The translations under genes and the position numbers were made by a program. Below are positions 50,800-59,011 of a DNA stretch of 64,000 nt, one piece after another (position 1 is the stretch's first letter; every line of letters starts with the position of its first letter). The stretch comes from Alphaproteobacteria bacterium (GTDB lineage: Bacteria; Pseudomonadota; Alphaproteobacteria; Rickettsiales; UBA1997), in assembly GCA_021151765.1 (NCBI GenBank), contig JAGKWR010000007.1, positions 30,964 through 94,963 of the forward strand, written 5' to 3'. The notes below the pieces were generated by a model. That model was given only the letters and a program-made list of their open reading frames with translations, made no database searches and had not been told where the DNA came from.

Positions 50800-52602
50800 T
50801 TATCGACTATCGTGGCGTTCACTTGAAAAAGAACTAACCACCAACTCCAAGAAACGATCTAAACCATCACCTTTCACGAAATATCCTGCGATGTTGAGAT
50901 GACTCATTTGATCCAATTCTTCTTTGTTATCATCACCACTAATTATGATAATGGGAATTACCGCTTTCCCAACCAATTTATTACTTTTCTCAATTTCGCG
51001 AATCTCGCCAATCGCAGCATCGCCAGATTTATTCGGCATATTCAAATCAGTGATAATCAAATCAAAATGAGATTTACCGTTAGAATCTAAACTCAGCTTA
51101 TAAGCTTCAACCAACTTATTTCCGTCGTTCACGGCCATCGTATCAACGCCAGACAAGCGCAACCTTTTTTCCATAATCTTCAAATTCAGCTCTTGATCAT
51201 CGGCAATCAAAATATTTTTGCCGCGTAGTTGCACCAATTTTTTGACATCATCAGACAAAGCAGTTTGTGGTTTATCTAACGCTAAAATACTTTTCGCCTT
51301 TTCTAATTCTGAACTCGCTAGCTGTGGAAACAACAAACTAAATTTGGTCCATTTTCCAAGTTCAGATTCACAAATAATATCGCCACCAAAAGCTTTCATA
51401 TTGCGCTTGCAAAACGCCAAGCCCAAGCCTGTTCCTTCCTTTTTGCCGGATGTATAAAAGTTAACAAAAAGTTTATCTAAACCAGATTTAGAAATTCCCG
51501 GGCCTGTGTCTAAAACGTAGATTACGTTATATAGTTTATCGCTGATCTTTCTTTGTTCTATTCCAACTGTAATTGAAGCGTCAGAGAAATCTTTCAGATA
51601 ATAAGCTGCATTTTTTAGGAGATTGCAAATTATCAAATTAAATCTCTCCGCTACCACTTTTATTACAAGATCCTCATCTTCTCTTTTTATAGCGCATTTA
51701 AGATGAACTCGTTTCTTGTCTGATTCATTTTCATATACATAGCTGTTTATGACCTTCGGCAAGATTTGCGAAACATAAAAATAAGAAAAATCTGCATCAG
51801 TAATTGGCTTATTTTTAAGATCTGACAAAGTAATATTTATTATATTATTTGCCTGATCTACCGCACATTTGATAGACTTTACTAACTCTGATAATTCCGC
51901 CAACTCTACTTTTGTGATCTTTTTTTCATCATCGAAAAAATTAGAAATAGTAGAACTAGAAATATTTATAATATTGATTGGATTACGCATTTCGTGAACT
52001 AAAGACCCTGTGATTGCAATAGAATCCCTATACGTTTTTGACAACCAAACCGAACGACTTCCGTAAGTGAAACACAGACCAACAAAACCACTAAAAACAA
52101 TGCAGATTAAATAAGCCAAAACATTAAATTCTGAGCCAAGTACTGGAAAATCTTTAACAACTAAACAAAAAATAACTGCCAGCAAAATTCCCAAAAATAG
52201 GTCGATCAAATAGAAAAACCAATTAGGCACGCAAACAGCTAATAATATAACTCCGAATATCTCCCAATAAAGCCATATTTCATTAAAATTATTGGCTAAC
52301 AAATTGAAGGTAAAAATAAACGGCAAAGCGATAATTACCGTGAAATGCCAATACAAAGGAAATAAATTCTGTCTAATTTTTTCTGAAACGTAATCGTACA
52401 AAACAAGAGAAAAACACAAAGAAGCAGCAACCATTCTGAGCGAAAAACTTTCCCAAAGACCAAAATAATATTTGTAAACAAAGTAAAAAATAAAATGTGC
52501 GCCACCACCAAAAATTACCGTCGTTAGAATAATTTCCCTACCAATCTGCGTACCTTCTTGCCACGAGCAACGCAAAAAATTCACTAATTTATTCTCAGAC
52601 AT
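50800..52602 (-). CDS. CqsS/LqsS-type hybrid histidine kinase with one receiver
   Basis: A 600-residue relative of the kinase at 46586-49183. Residues 1-182 are membrane helices with the CqsS-like segment LPFIFTFNLLANNFNEIW (about 93-110). The phospho-acceptor is H203 in GSLVHEMRNPINII, followed by an ATPase domain (DTGPGISK, GTGLGLAF) and a C-terminal receiver (ILIADDQELNLKI ... FDLIITDLNMPNKSGD). It has no Hpt domain and would need the free Hpt protein at 44750. A block of about 44 residues ending GKWTKFSLLFP is identical to the other kinase, and its DNA is also nearly identical, showing recent duplication or gene conversion. It lies upstream of the hotdog-methyltransferase gene with 105 bases between. 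Confidence 0.9.
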   Translation of the reverse strand: MSENKLVNFLRCSWQEGTQIGREIILTTVIFGGGAHFIFYFVYKYYFGLWESFSLRMVAASLCFSLVLYDYVSEKIRQNLFPLYWHFTVIIALPFIFTFNLLANNFNEIWLYWEIFGVILLAVCVPNWFFYLIDLFLGILLAVIFCLVVKDFPVLGSEFNVLAYLICIVFSGFVGLCFTYGSRSVWLSKTYRDSIAITGSLVHEMRNPINIINISSSTISNFFDDEKKITKVELAELSELVKSIKCAVDQANNIINITLSDLKNKPITDADFSYFYVSQILPKVINSYVYENESDKKRVHLKCAIKREDEDLVIKVVAERFNLIICNLLKNAAYYLKDFSDASITVGIEQRKISDKLYNVIYVLDTGPGISKSGLDKLFVNFYTSGKKEGTGLGLAFCKRNMKAFGGDIICESELGKWTKFSLLFPQLASSELEKAKSILALDKPQTALSDDVKKLVQLRGKNILIADDQELNLKIMEKRLRLSGVDTMAVNDGNKLVEAYKLSLDSNGKSHFDLIITDLNMPNKSGDAAIGEIREIEKSNKLVGKAVIPIIIISGDDNKEELDQMSHLNIAGYFVKGDGLDRFLELVVSSFSSERHDSR

Positions 52603-52964
52603 TTTTGATTAAAAATAGACATCATCTCCAACTCATCACACCAATCCAAGCTCTCACTCGCTGCATCAATTGTTCTTAATGAGAAAAAGTTTCGATGTTA
52701 AGCACGTTATAGACTTATTAATTTAAGACGAGGAATTATAGCAAAAAACAAAAGGTTATAAGTCTTTCATCACGCCCTTCTCAGAAACTTCAATTAATTT
52801 TACCAAATCTAAATAACTTTGGTTTGTCTCTGTCTTAAAACGAACACAGATTTTTAGAAACTCGGAATCATTGTTTAAACTGCATTATCACCAACATTGA
52901 CGATTGTTCGGTCATCTTATTATTTTGCTCAATTTTTTGAATCTCACCAATCGAATGGAATAAA
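52603..52964 (-). pseudogene. Gene-free stretch with a decayed receiver-domain remnant
   Basis: This 362-base gap has no intact gene. On the minus strand, bases about 52914-52955 read FHSIGEIQKIEQNNK, matching DAAIGEIREIEKSNK in the receiver of the 50800-52602 kinase. Over 36 aligned bases about 29 are identical. Stops and frame changes follow. A further stretch (about 52760-52860), NQSYLDLVKLIEVSEKG, might be the last receiver helix but is uncertain. It appears to be the eroded 3' end of another hybrid kinase that stood after the diiron-enzyme gene. Bases 52603-52750 show nothing clear; they may hold the promoter of the downstream kinase. No tRNA or riboswitch was seen. Confidence 0.55.
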
Positions 52965-53891
52965 CTAAATTACTCTATCATTTTGCTTCAACTTAGTAGC
53001 GGTAAACTTTCCTACGATTTCCGGCATATGATCTCTTTTTGGAGATATTTTAACACCCTTTTCTTGAGCATTTTCTATTGATTGTTGCAATTGATCCCAC
53101 AATTCCGCCTGTTTTTCTAAAAATTCCAGCCCTCCTTTTTTGACTTTAGGAATATTGACCATGTTTTCTTTGCAAATTCTTTCGGAAGCAGCCCTAGACA
53201 TTATTTCATGTTGAACCTCAACATCTCCACCTTGAATCGAATCATCTCTATGAACTTCATAGAATCTGACTAACTTTTTATATTCTGATTGTGTGTAATA
53301 GCCTTTGTAAGGTTCAAAGAATGCTTCTCGGAAGCTTATGAGCATTTTATCAGCCGCCAACTCATGAGCCCACGTATTTCCAGCAATATATGGATAAGGC
53401 CTGTTAAAAATAGCAGTTTTAGACTTTCGATATTCTAGAACGGCTGGAAGCAAAAGTTTTGATTTTCTTGCATCTTTTAATTCTTTCAGAGTTTCCAGAC
53501 CAAATACTTTTTCTCCGTGTTGATTATGAGAATCCAATAATAATTTACTGTGTATCTTTTCAGGGTCACCATGTCCACATTCATCATAAAGATTTCTTGT
53601 TGTTTCAGCCATAGCATTAATATCACCCTCTAATGCTGCTTTCTCAATTAATCTCGCAACCGATGGTATTGTTAGTTCAGTTCTACAAAAAAAATTATCA
53701 CGATAAATCTGAAATTGACGGGAATTAAAGCCATCTTGTTGAGACTTATCTTTCAAATATTGAAATAATGGGTGGTTAACTGCTCTATGAGATGAAAACT
53801 CATCAATCAATAGTTGGAAGGCAAATTTAAAATTTTTTTCATACATCGAATCATCTTTAGCATAACTTCCAATTCTACTACCACTAAACAT
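52965..53891 (-). CDS. Haem-oxygenase-like diiron (iron-containing redox) enzyme
   Basis: A protein of about 308 residues from the ATG at 53891. The frame stays open to a GTG at 53957 and a TTG at 53993, so the N-terminus may be up to 34 residues longer. It looks like PF14518 (TenA/PqqC-like haem-oxygenase fold): the helix ETTRNLYDECGHGDPEKIHSKLL carries the E-x-G-x-G-x4-H pattern of the metal site, and NTWAHELAADKMLISFREAFFEPY with FYEVHRDDSIQGGDVEVQHE adds acidic and histidine ligands. Relatives include the chlamydial CADD protein and the fatty-acid decarboxylase UndA, which cut or oxidise small carboxylates. Substrate here is unknown. It is the first minus-strand gene of the signalling island and divergent from the third kinase. 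Confidence 0.7.
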   Translation of the reverse strand: MFSGSRIGSYAKDDSMYEKNFKFAFQLLIDEFSSHRAVNHPLFQYLKDKSQQDGFNSRQFQIYRDNFFCRTELTIPSVARLIEKAALEGDINAMAETTRNLYDECGHGDPEKIHSKLLLDSHNQHGEKVFGLETLKELKDARKSKLLLPAVLEYRKSKTAIFNRPYPYIAGNTWAHELAADKMLISFREAFFEPYKGYYTQSEYKKLVRFYEVHRDDSIQGGDVEVQHEIMSRAASERICKENMVNIPKVKKGGLEFLEKQAELWDQLQQSIENAQEKGVKISPKRDHMPEIVGKFTATKLKQNDRVI

Positions 53892-54145
53892 CCTTTGAGT
53901 GACTCTAATTAGTTTATCTGCCTCATGCAAATTTTTTACGATATACCCTGGTTTCACTTTCCAAAAAAATGATAAAAAAATTGTTAATAACAAATAACTG
54001 TTTGTCTAAATAGCCTGAATCACAATCTGTTTATTAATGAAACAGATTAAATGTTCTACAGACTTTCTCGTAAAAAAATAAAGCGAAAGAAAAGTTAAGC
54101 CGTTTGGATTAGGAGAAAATATTAGTATCCACCTAATTCACCAAT

Positions 54146-56272
54146 ATGACTAAACCCAATCACCTCTCTTTAAGAAGTTACTTTGTATTTATACTAGCCA
54201 TAATACTACTAGGAATCTTTGCGGTATGTATATTGCTTTATAAAGTTTCCCTCAGCAATTATGAGTCAAACCTTTCAATCTCTCAAAAAGAAGCTTTAAA
54301 TATAGAAAAAACCATTTCCGAATCGTTTGGTTATTGCAACAAAATTAGCATATTTGTTGGTAAACAAATTGCTCAACATGGTATCGAAGATCTGAATTTC
54401 ATTCTAGCAACATTCCGTCAGGCAGAAAATTCACAAAATCAAAATAAACATTTATTATCTTGGTCTTCATTTGACTTTGTATCGCCAGAAAACTTGCAAC
54501 TGGTAAATAGCAAAGTTGGCATTAGAAAAAACCCTCCTGATATGTCGGAGAGACAGTATACTACAAGATCTCGAGAAAAACCTTGGACACTACAAGTATC
54601 TTTTCCTGTTTTTGGAAATCCTAGTCAATCTTGGGTGATTCCCGCAGGAACAGGAATAACTGATGAAAAAGGCCAATATCTGGGAGCAGTTGTAATTGGG
54701 TTCAATATATCAGAATTAACTAACTTTGTTGAAAAAAGACTACACAACAAAACTAGCTTTGTTGTTTTGGATGAAAACCTAAATGTTGTAATTCAATCCA
54801 AGGATTCCGAGATTACCAGAGATCCACTACTTTATCGCAAAAATTTATCTCAATTTGCTTTCTCCAATAAGTCAGGAGTTTTGAAAGATCATTTTAATGC
54901 AGGCAATATAGAATATTTTTATTACCAGAAATTCGATGATTACCCTTATTTAGTCCTAACAGGATTCCACAAATCAATTCTTAATCAAGAATTCAGCAAT
55001 TCAGTGCTGCCATTGATATTTGGCTTGTTAATGATGATTTCATTTTTCTTGCTAATATTTTTCACATTCAAAAATAAAGTATCTGACCTTCTTCTTAGAG
55101 AGAAAAAATTAAGCGATTCCCTTCAAAAAACTAATTTATCCAAAACTAATCTAATCCGTGCCACCAGCCACGATTTAAAAAATTACATTTTCGGAATTTC
55201 TGGTCTCTCAAAATTAATCCTTCAAAGCAAAAGCCACGCAGAAATTGAAGAAAATGAAGATTTAAAAATGGTTGAAGAACTGCACCTTCAATCAGAAGAG
55301 ATGATGGGTTTTGTTGAAGACCTGCTTGATACCAATCAAAATGAAGATGGTGAATTTAGCCTAAACAATAAGCAAATTTGCGATATAATTGAAATCACCA
55401 AAAGAATCATAATTCTGAACAAAAACTTTGCTATTGAGAATCGCATCACTCTTGAGTTCGAGAATAAAACAAATCGAAAATCTATAAACATCGAGTGCGA
55501 TATTAGGCGCTTAAAACAAATCTTGAATAACGTTGTAATAAACGCCGTTAAATACAGTAACCAAAACAGTATTGTTTTGTTGCAAATTGATGCCTCGGAA
55601 ACAAATCAACAAGTCAACATTTCAGTCATAGATCAAGGAATTGGTATGACTAATTCAGAAATTACTATGGCTCTGAATGGCGAAGGCGCAAAAATTATTA
55701 AGAACGGTTTAAAAAAAGCATTTGATTCTCACGGCCTAGGAATACCAATAATTCGCAAACTAGTTGAGCTTAATAATGGTAATTTAGAAATAGGCTCAAT
55801 CAAAGGATTTGGCACTGAAGTCAAAATCTCTTTTCCTATTTCTGATAATAAAAATTTTGAGCCAAATTATAACGAAAATTGCTTCGACAATAAATTCAAG
55901 AACAAAGCTGTGCTGATAGCTGAAGATAACTCAATTACTAACAAAGTAATATCGTTCTTTCTTCGCAAAATGGGCTTCAACGTAAAGCATGTCGAAAATG
56001 GTGAAGAAATTTTACAAAATTTAGAAAAGCAACATTTCGATTTGGTAATAGTTGATATCAATATGCCAAAACTCGGAGGTTTTGAAACAGCAAAAATTAT
56101 CAGAGAAGGCAAAATATTTAAAAGATTTAAGAATTACGAAATTCCTATCATTGCTATAAGTACCGAAAAACAGGAACTATCGCATCTCAAAGATAGTGGC
56201 ATCAATATGCTTTTGGGCAAGCCATTCTCCGAAAAAGAATTAATCGATTTTATTATCGGATATATTGATTAA
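54146..56272 (+). CDS. Hybrid histidine kinase with periplasmic Cache-like sensor
   Basis: A 708-residue membrane kinase of a different type from its two neighbours. The first helix is at about 12-32. A large periplasmic domain follows (about 35-283) with a PAS/Cache look (PWTLQVSFPVFG, GQYLGAVVIGFNIS, FVVLDENLNVVIQSKD). The second helix is at about 286-308. The phospho-acceptor is H342 in TSHDLKNYIFGISG, followed by an ATPase domain (NAVKYSN, DQGIGM, HGLGIPI) and a receiver with D637 (VIVDINMPKLGG). It has no Hpt domain. Cache domains bind small metabolites outside the cell. It is divergent from the diiron-enzyme gene and followed 19 bases later by the nucleotidyltransferase-HEPN gene. Confidence 0.9.
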   Translation: MTKPNHLSLRSYFVFILAIILLGIFAVCILLYKVSLSNYESNLSISQKEALNIEKTISESFGYCNKISIFVGKQIAQHGIEDLNFILATFRQAENSQNQNKHLLSWSSFDFVSPENLQLVNSKVGIRKNPPDMSERQYTTRSREKPWTLQVSFPVFGNPSQSWVIPAGTGITDEKGQYLGAVVIGFNISELTNFVEKRLHNKTSFVVLDENLNVVIQSKDSEITRDPLLYRKNLSQFAFSNKSGVLKDHFNAGNIEYFYYQKFDDYPYLVLTGFHKSILNQEFSNSVLPLIFGLLMMISFFLLIFFTFKNKVSDLLLREKKLSDSLQKTNLSKTNLIRATSHDLKNYIFGISGLSKLILQSKSHAEIEENEDLKMVEELHLQSEEMMGFVEDLLDTNQNEDGEFSLNNKQICDIIEITKRIIILNKNFAIENRITLEFENKTNRKSINIECDIRRLKQILNNVVINAVKYSNQNSIVLLQIDASETNQQVNISVIDQGIGMTNSEITMALNGEGAKIIKNGLKKAFDSHGLGIPIIRKLVELNNGNLEIGSIKGFGTEVKISFPISDNKNFEPNYNENCFDNKFKNKAVLIAEDNSITNKVISFFLRKMGFNVKHVENGEEILQNLEKQHFDLVIVDINMPKLGGFETAKIIREGKIFKRFKNYEIPIIAISTEKQELSHLKDSGINMLLGKPFSEKELIDFIIGYID

Positions 56273-56291
56273 TCAAAACACCACCACCGCC

Positions 56292-57173
56292 ATGAAACTA
56301 TCTTTACCCATTAAATCTAAACCTCATGAATCTCGCATCAAAGAGATTGCCGACATAATCTATCATGCTGGTAAAGACAAGATAGCTTTTGTGATTTTAT
56401 TTGGTTCTTTCGCCCGTGGTAATTGGGTTCGCTATCGACACGTAGAACAAAATATAGTTTATGAATACGCTTCTGATTATGATTTTTTAGTTATAACCAA
56501 AAGCGGCAAACAGGCAAATAGTAGTGCCGCCTTTGATCTTGAGCGTAAAATTAAGAAAGAAATTGATAGTTCAACTCAAGTAAATGAAGCTCATCGCAGC
56601 CATATCATCATTGAATCCATAACCAATTTTAATAATGGCATAAAAAAATCGCAGTATTTCTTTTCCGACATAAAAGAAGAAGGAATTATTCTCTACAGCT
56701 GCGGAAATTATGAAATTGCAAATCCAGAAAATTTAGAAAACCAATATCGAAAAGAACTAAGCAAATCTTACTACCAACATTGGTTTGAAGGCGCAAAATG
56801 CTTCTTAATTGATTACCAAAACGCCTTATCGCGCTGCGATTACAAAAGAGCCATATTTTATCTTCATCAAGCAACCGAAAGTTTTTACAACTGCACATTA
56901 TTAACCATTGGCGGATATAAACCAAAATCTCACAACCTTGAAGAGTTAAATCAACTTTGCACAGTTTATTCCCATGATTTTTTGACCATTTTTCCGCAAG
57001 CAAGTTTAGAAGAAAAAAAGTGCTTTGAAATACTGCAACAATCTTACATCGAAGCTCGATATAACAATAATTTCCAAATAGATATTACCAAACTCCAATA
57101 TCTATTTAATCAAATAACCAAACTTGAGATTTTGGTAAAAAAAATCTGTGAAGATAAAATAAATCAACTTTGA
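56292..57173 (+). CDS. Single-chain nucleotidyltransferase-HEPN protein
   Basis: A protein of 293 residues from the ATG at 56292; a TTG at 56265 is in frame but inside the kinase gene. The N-terminal half is a minimal pol-beta nucleotidyltransferase: VILFGSFARGNW (G38-S39) and SDYDFLV (D62, D64). The C-terminal half (about 160-275) is a HEPN domain: YYQHWFEGAKCFLIDY, KRAIFYLHQATESFYNCTLL and HNLEEL. In many genomes these two domains are separate MNT antitoxin and HEPN toxin genes; joined forms also exist. The Rx4-6H motif of active HEPN RNases is not obvious, so a nuclease role is doubtful. It may be co-transcribed with the upstream kinase. Confidence 0.82.
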   Translation: MKLSLPIKSKPHESRIKEIADIIYHAGKDKIAFVILFGSFARGNWVRYRHVEQNIVYEYASDYDFLVITKSGKQANSSAAFDLERKIKKEIDSSTQVNEAHRSHIIIESITNFNNGIKKSQYFFSDIKEEGIILYSCGNYEIANPENLENQYRKELSKSYYQHWFEGAKCFLIDYQNALSRCDYKRAIFYLHQATESFYNCTLLTIGGYKPKSHNLEELNQLCTVYSHDFLTIFPQASLEEKKCFEILQQSYIEARYNNNFQIDITKLQYLFNQITKLEILVKKICEDKINQL

Positions 57174-57185
57174 GCGAGCCAATAA

Positions 57186-57896
57186 CTACAAAACCTCAAT
57201 CAACTTTTGGTGATCAAAATAAAGCGGAATCAAACCTTTAGTTGGGTGATTTTTCATCATCGTTTCCGCTGTAATAGTTTTGGAAAGTTGGTTTTTGGAA
57301 TCGCCGTAGACGATTGGTCGGCAGTTTGAGTTGTAAGCGCAATCGACGTCAGCGATGGTGTCGCCGATGAACCACACTTCATCTTTTTGCGGATCGATTC
57401 CGCTGCCCATCAAGGCGAGTTCGACTGGTGCGGCGCTTGGTTTGTCGGAGTTGGCGTCGCCTGCGCCGATTAAAGCAAAAAACTTATTGTCGATTCCGAG
57501 TTTTTTGACTTCTTTGCGCAAAGTTGCGCCGATTTTGTTGCTGACCACAAATTGTAAAACGCCAAGTTCTTCGAATTTGTTGATCAAATCCAAAGCGCCA
57601 GACAACAACTCAATTTTATCAAGATGAATTGAGCGATAAGTATTTTTATAGATTTCGCCGGCTTTTTCCCAATCTTGGCCGAAAATTTCTGGGAAAGATT
57701 CGCGCATCGATTTATGCACCGAATCGCGCACTTTTTCCAAACCCCAAGGTTCTTTATTCATAGCAATCATTGTGGTGTCGATGGCGTGTTGAATCAACGG
57801 CCACGTGTCTACCAAAGTGTTGTCCCAATCATAAATCACCGCTTTTGGCTTAGTTAATTTCAGCAAAGCTTCTTGGTTTTGGATAAAATTTGTCAT
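57186..57896 (-). CDS. HAD-family phosphatase
   Basis: A haloacid dehalogenase-type hydrolase of 236 residues. Motif I is VIYDWDNTLVDT (D23 nucleophile, D25 acid), motif II is the serine in LQFVVSNKIG, motif III has the lysine in SDKPSAAP, and motif IV is FIGDTIADVDCAYNS. A helical cap lies between motifs I and II, as in phosphoglycolate phosphatase and beta-phosphoglucomutase relatives. The tryptophan after the first aspartate is less common. Substrate is unknown; Gph-type activity is possible. It converges on the nucleotidyltransferase-HEPN gene with a 12-base gap and follows fdxA by 5 bases. Confidence 0.88.
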   Translation of the reverse strand: MTNFIQNQEALLKLTKPKAVIYDWDNTLVDTWPLIQHAIDTTMIAMNKEPWGLEKVRDSVHKSMRESFPEIFGQDWEKAGEIYKNTYRSIHLDKIELLSGALDLINKFEELGVLQFVVSNKIGATLRKEVKKLGIDNKFFALIGAGDANSDKPSAAPVELALMGSGIDPQKDEVWFIGDTIADVDCAYNSNCRPIVYGDSKNQLSKTITAETMMKNHPTKGLIPLYFDHQKLIEVL

Positions 57897-57901
57897 GCGT
57901 T

Positions 57902-58246
57902 TTATGCTCTGGTCTGATTGTTGAATCCGCGTGGATCGAAGAATTTTTCGTATTTATTTTTCATGCCGTCGAACTCTTTCGCTTCTGGCAAAGCATCTTT
58001 TTTCTTAGTGATAACTGGCCATTTTTTGGCGTATTGACGATTTATTTCGACCCAATTTGCTAAGTCTGGCGACTCAGGAGAAATCGCTTCAGCCGGACAT
58101 TCTGGCACGCAAACTCCGCAATCAATACACTCATCTGGATCAATCACCAAAGTGTTTTCTCCTTCATAAAAACAGTCCACCGGACAAACAGAAACGCAGT
58201 CGGTATATTTGCATTTAATGCAGTTATCAGTAACGACGTAAGTCAT
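57902..58246 (-). CDS. fdxA: Seven-iron ferredoxin (3Fe-4S/4Fe-4S)
   Basis: A soluble electron carrier of 114 residues. The first cluster region is [17 protein letters not shown] and the second is [16 protein letters not shown], the pattern of the FdxA family, which carries one 3Fe-4S and one 4Fe-4S cluster. The C-terminal extension ([16 protein letters not shown] ... FDPRGF) is typical of alphaproteobacterial FdxA. Its partner enzymes are unknown. It lies between ccmC (64-base gap) and the HAD gene (5-base gap) on the minus strand. Confidence 0.96.
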   Translation of the reverse strand: MTYVVTDNCIKCKYTDCVSVCPVDCFYEGENTLVIDPDECIDCGVCVPECPAEAISPESPDLANWVEINRQYAKKWPVITKKKDALPEAKEFDGMKNKYEKFFDPRGFNNQTRA

Positions 58247-58310
58247 AAATTCAGATCAATTATTCACTGCCAAGTTGCAAAAATTTGCAGCATTTGGCGC
58301 AAAATTTTAG

Positions 58311-59009
58311 TTAATATTTTTGTAATTTTTTCTGCAAAATTTCGGTTTTTACTCGCAATAAAGAGATAAAAACGAAGTAAGAAAAATATACGGCAAACAT
58401 CAAAAGCAAAGGTTTTAACATTGCCGGATCAATTGCAACGCCGCCAGATCTGATGATGCTTGCGGGCTGATGCAAAGAATTCCAATATTCGACAGAAAAT
58501 TTAATGATCGGCACGTTTATAAAGCCAACGATTGAAATGATCGCGGCTATTTTTTCGCCTTTTTCGCGTTCGTCGAAAGAATCGAGCAAAATTATGTAAC
58601 CCAAATACAAGAAAAATAAGATCAGAACCGACGTTAAACGGGCGTCCCAAACCCACCAAGTTCCCCAAATTGGTTTTCCCCAAATTGCGCCAGTTGCTAA
58701 AGTTATGAAACAAAATACCGCGCCAATTGGGGCGATTGCTCGTGAAATTAAGTAGAAAAACGGATTTTTCCAAATGAAGCCCGACAAGTTGAACAAAGCC
58801 ATCAAAGTATAAACCAACAACGACATCCAAGCTGCAGGAACATGAACATACATCATTTTCACGGCGTTGCCTTGTTGATAATCATTAGGCGAATTGATGA
58901 TGGCGAAAGTTGCCAGCGTCAAAAAGCCGAGCAAACAAATCAAAGAAAATGGCGCGAAGAAGCGGAAGTTTCTTTCAAAATTTTGACGGGCAAAAAGTTG
59001 TTTGATCAT
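58311..59009 (-). CDS. ccmC: Haem exporter / cytochrome c maturation protein CcmC
   Basis: An inner-membrane protein that hands haem to CcmE in system I cytochrome c maturation. It has 232 residues and six helices. The tryptophan-rich haem-binding motif is WGTWWVWDARLTS, flanked by conserved histidines in KMMYVHVPAAWMS and EYWNSLHQPASI. It follows hisS by 2 bases on the same strand, an unrelated pairing. ccmA, ccmB and ccmE are not in the window; scattered ccm genes are usual in Rickettsiales. Confidence 0.95.
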   Translation of the reverse strand: MIKQLFARQNFERNFRFFAPFSLICLLGFLTLATFAIINSPNDYQQGNAVKMMYVHVPAAWMSLLVYTLMALFNLSGFIWKNPFFYLISRAIAPIGAVFCFITLATGAIWGKPIWGTWWVWDARLTSVLILFFLYLGYIILLDSFDEREKGEKIAAIISIVGFINVPIIKFSVEYWNSLHQPASIIRSGGVAIDPAMLKPLLLMFAVYFSYFVFISLLRVKTEILQKKLQKY

Positions 59010-59011
59010 AT

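Noticed and set aside
52603..52964. tRNA or riboswitch in the longest gene-free gap
   Set aside because: No cloverleaf, anticodon stem or known aptamer pattern was found; part of the gap is explained by a decayed receiver domain.
56265..56291. TTG start of the nucleotidyltransferase-HEPN gene inside the kinase gene
   Set aside because: The ATG at 56292 is 27 bases downstream and gives a normal start before the nucleotidyltransferase domain.
44750..57173. cqsA/lqsA-type signal synthase in the island
   Set aside because: I looked for a PLP-dependent acyl-transferase gene; none of the frames shows that fold or its lysine motif.
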